Source: an uncultured Clostridia bacterium
GTDB taxonomy: Bacteria > Bacillota_A > Clostridia > Oscillospirales > Oscillospiraceae
DNA: 19,469 nt
Assembly: GCA_946410505.1 (NCBI GenBank)
Contig: CAMKAP010000010.1
Coordinates: forward strand, 1 to 19,469
Direction of reading: 5' to 3'
Within the stretch, counting starts at the first letter, position 1; each line of letters starts with the position of its first letter. The position numbers and the translations under genes are program-made. The notes under the pieces were generated by a model, which made no database searches, was not told the DNA's origin, and saw only the letters and a program-made list of their open reading frames with translations. Positions 18,598 to 19,469 of this stretch are shown here, one piece after another.

Positions 18598-19469
18598 ATG
18601 AGAAAGGCCTTGGCGAATGCTTCCGATCAGAAAGCCGGCGGAAGCAAGATGCACAACACAATGGTCTATCTCCGCCAGCACTGGCAGCTGTATGTGCTCT
18701 TTATGCTGCCTGCTTTCGCGCTGACGGTGATTTTCCGTTACATCCCCATGGGCGGTATCCTCATCGGTTTCATGGAGTATAACCCCATCCGCGGCATTCT
18801 CGGCAGCGAATGGGTCGGCTTCGAGCATTTCCAGCGTTTCCTCTCTTCCCCGGACTTCATGCGTTATCTGATGAATACGCTGAAGCTGAGTGTCTACGGC
18901 CTGCTCTGGGGCTTCCCGGCTCCTATTCTGCTGGCCTTCCTGCTCAACCGGATCATGTCCACCAGCGCCAAGCAGAAGATCCAGCTCGTGCTCTACATGC
19001 CGAACTTCATCTCTGTCATCGTGCTTTGTGGTATTGTCCGTATCCTGCTCTCCCCCACCGGCATGATCAACATGCTCCTTGGCACCAAGACCAACTTCAT
19101 GACCATGCCCTCCGCCTTCCGCACCATCTACATCGCCTCCGGAATCTGGCAGGGCGCAGGCTGGGCCTCCATCATTTACACCGCGGCCCTCTCCAACGCC
19201 AGCAAGGAGCTGAAGGAGGCGGCTGTCATCGACGGCGCCAACATCATCCAGCAGATCAAGGCCGTTGAGTGGCCCGCCATCAAGGACACCGTGCTGATTC
19301 AGTTCATCATGTCTGTCGGCAACATCATGTCCGTCGGTTTTGAAAAGGCTTACGCCCTGCAGACCGACATGAACATGAACGCATCGGAAATCATCTCCAC
19401 CTACGTGTATAAGAAGGGCCTTCTGGACGGCGACTACGGCTTCTCCACCGCCGTCGGCCTGTTCAACAC
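18598..19469 (+). CDS. Carbohydrate ABC transporter permease, LplB type (3' truncated by window)
   Basis: Membrane subunit of a sugar importer, at least 290 residues visible, running off the right edge. It opens with AAAAGGAGG about 6 nt before ATG at 18598. The N-terminus QHWQLYVLFMLPAFALTVIFRYIPMGGILIGFMEY is typical of the LplB/YtcP branch, with the YNPIRGIL-WVGFEHFQRF segment that follows. The EAA loop, contacting the ATPase, is seen at about 207-226 (EAAVIDGA, then WPAI). The LplB type usually pairs with a second permease and a lipoprotein solute-binding protein, expected just downstream. The gene is divergent from the LacI-YesL operon. Confidence 0.94.
   Translation, partial: MRKALANASDQKAGGSKMHNTMVYLRQHWQLYVLFMLPAFALTVIFRYIPMGGILIGFMEYNPIRGILGSEWVGFEHFQRFLSSPDFMRYLMNTLKLSVYGLLWGFPAPILLAFLLNRIMSTSAKQKIQLVLYMPNFISVIVLCGIVRILLSPTGMINMLLGTKTNFMTMPSAFRTIYIASGIWQGAGWASIIYTAALSNASKELKEAAVIDGANIIQQIKAVEWPAIKDTVLIQFIMSVGNIMSVGFEKAYALQTDMNMNASEIISTYVYKKGLLDGDYGFSTAVGLFN

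Noticed and set aside
18487..19268. Open frames over the permease gene (18487-18828 minus, 18510-18782 and 18810-19268 plus).
   Set aside because: The real gene is in another plus-strand frame from 18598 and is open to the window edge; these are out-of-frame or antisense.

Overview
The window is a gene-dense, GC-rich stretch from what looks like a Clostridia genome, most likely a gut Oscillospiraceae/Ruminococcaceae relative. The evidence is the gene set: an archaeal-type ProRS, an ECF transporter with a UPF0397-like S component, YesL (DUF624), LplB-type sugar permeases and a DUF4982-type GH2. Strong Shine-Dalgarno sites, short 4-bp gene overlaps and long perfect intrinsic terminators agree with this. 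The lineage is an inference. No phage, insertion sequence, CRISPR array, rRNA or tRNA was seen.

Layout, left to right: (1) the 3' two thirds of proS (+). (2) A three-gene ECF vitamin/micronutrient transporter operon on the minus strand, read from 4214 down to 1073: S component, double ATPase, EcfT. (3) A regulatory intergenic region (4215-4609) with two divergent promoters, inverted repeats and two unexplained hairpins. (4) A plus-strand operon of a YtrA-type GntR repressor, an ABC ATPase and an ABC-2 permease, each overlapping the next by 4 bp. (5) A minus-strand block read from 9433 down to 6486: AEC-family transporter, DUF1643 protein, omega-amidase/nitrilase-like hydrolase and Nudix hydrolase. 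(6) mgtE (minus) behind a dispersed palindromic repeat. (7) A second AEC transporter (+), divergent from mgtE. (8) A lone GH2 glycosidase (+) with its own promoter. (9) A flavin reductase-like protein (minus) divergent from an HxlR-type regulator (+). (10) A minus-strand LacI - YesL - membrane-anchored unknown operon, divergent from an LplB-type sugar ABC permease (+) that runs off the right edge.

Most transcription units end in long perfect hairpins, several shared by convergent genes (1034-1072, 6447-6484, 14646-14677, 15802-15836). Regulatory logic is readable in several places. The GntR operon has an inverted repeat on its own -10. The HxlR/flavin reductase intergenic has an inverted repeat between the divergent genes. 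The LacI/permease intergenic holds six copies of a GTGCAAATG-like motif around both promoters. The most interesting points are that motif cluster, the unknown membrane-anchored protein translationally coupled to YesL, the DUF1643-amidase-Nudix cassette, and the two orphan hairpins between the ECF and GntR operons. Nothing in the window is clearly a wholly new system.
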